Assembly (NCBI GenBank): GCA_035630195.1
Contig: DASQLD010000442.1
Span: forward strand, 1 to 6,965
DNA: 6,965 bases
Direction: 5' to 3'
DNA from: DASQDN01 sp035630195
Lineage (GTDB): Bacteria > Acidobacteriota > Terriglobia > Bryobacterales > Bryobacteraceae
Shown here: positions 6,879 to 6,965 of the stretch, one piece after another
How the letters are laid out: each line of letters opens with the position of its first letter
Numbering within the stretch: the first letter of the stretch is position 1
Translations under genes and position numbers: made by a program
The notes under the pieces: model-generated
The model's input: only the letters and a program-made list of their open reading frames with translations
The model's database searches: none
What the model was told of the DNA's origin: nothing

Positions 6879-6965
6879 ATGGACATGTCGTTGGAAAGCT
6901 CATTGGATGGCGCTCACCCAAAAGGTGAAGTGAAAAAGTCGGAAGCAAGGCCAGAAGCGGAAGGC
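6879..6965 (+). CDS. Possible N-terminus of a gene running off the right edge (partial, unidentified)
   Basis: An ATG at 6879 opens a frame that stays open to the window end (29 codons), beginning MDMSLESSLDGAHPKG and continuing with a Lys/Glu/Arg-rich, Pro-containing stretch. The leader is hydrophilic with no signal peptide or membrane segment. ATG 6885 in the same frame is an alternative start. The ribosome-binding sequence is poor (TTTGGTAGAA directly before the ATG). The last 45 nt are strongly purine-rich on this strand. I cannot name the family from 29 residues. Charged leaders of this type occur before reverse-transcriptase domains of group II intron proteins, among many others, but no such domain lies inside the window. 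Confidence 0.3.
   Translation, partial: MDMSLESSLDGAHPKGEVKKSEARPEAEG

Noticed and set aside
6572..6886. 104-codon minus-strand frame at the right end
   Set aside because: No family resemblance, no ribosome-binding site seen before its start, and it overlaps several other frames of equal quality. I left it out as a gene, at modest certainty.
6737..6928. 63-codon plus-strand frame starting with ATG
   Set aside because: Basic, featureless product, and it conflicts with the 6879 frame; nothing supports either strongly.
1..6965. CRISPR array, insertion sequence or prophage signs
   Set aside because: No regularly spaced repeats, no transposase or integrase motifs, and no paired terminal inverted repeats were seen.

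Overview
The window holds a compact, all-plus-strand gene block: an Oar-like TonB-dependent outer-membrane receptor followed by a three-gene ABC-2 type transporter (one ATPase, two DUF3526-type permeases). The receptor has an N-terminal carboxypeptidase-regulatory-like domain, a short plug and a long barrel with a DNNGDG loop and a NLLNxxNY-like C-terminal motif. This style is greatly expanded in Acidobacteriota. Together with the moderately GC-rich codon use, it suggests an acidobacterial (Bryobacter/Solibacter-like) soil bacterium. That taxonomic call is inference from style, not from a marker gene.

Layout. Bases 1-111 are an open plus-strand frame ending in TAG, possibly the 3' end of an upstream gene. 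Bases 112-172 are a short leader with an inverted repeat and an 8-base direct repeat. The receptor occupies 173-2911 (or from a GTG at 146). After 12 nt comes the ABC ATPase (2924-3640). Its stop overlaps the GTG start of the first permease (3637-5058) in a GTGA junction. After 10 nt comes the second permease (5069-6463). Such tight spacing makes a single transcript of all four genes very likely. Bases 6464-6965 contain no convincing gene. They hold some small hairpins, doubtful short frames, and one open plus-strand frame from 6879 that leaves the window.

How the parts may work together. The ATPase has all the nucleotide-binding motifs and should drive a heterodimer of the two permeases in the inner membrane. 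Each permease has six predicted membrane segments and two large extracytoplasmic loops, and the two share an ungapped DUF3526 signature, so they are paralogues. The receptor would sit in the outer membrane and take up, sense or bind a ligand. Linking a TonB-type receptor to an ABC-2 transporter suggests one shared substrate crossing both membranes, but nothing in the window identifies it. There is no precursor peptide, periplasmic binding protein, membrane-fusion protein or tailoring enzyme. The genes are members of known families. The open questions are the function of the combined unit and the partial frames at both window edges.
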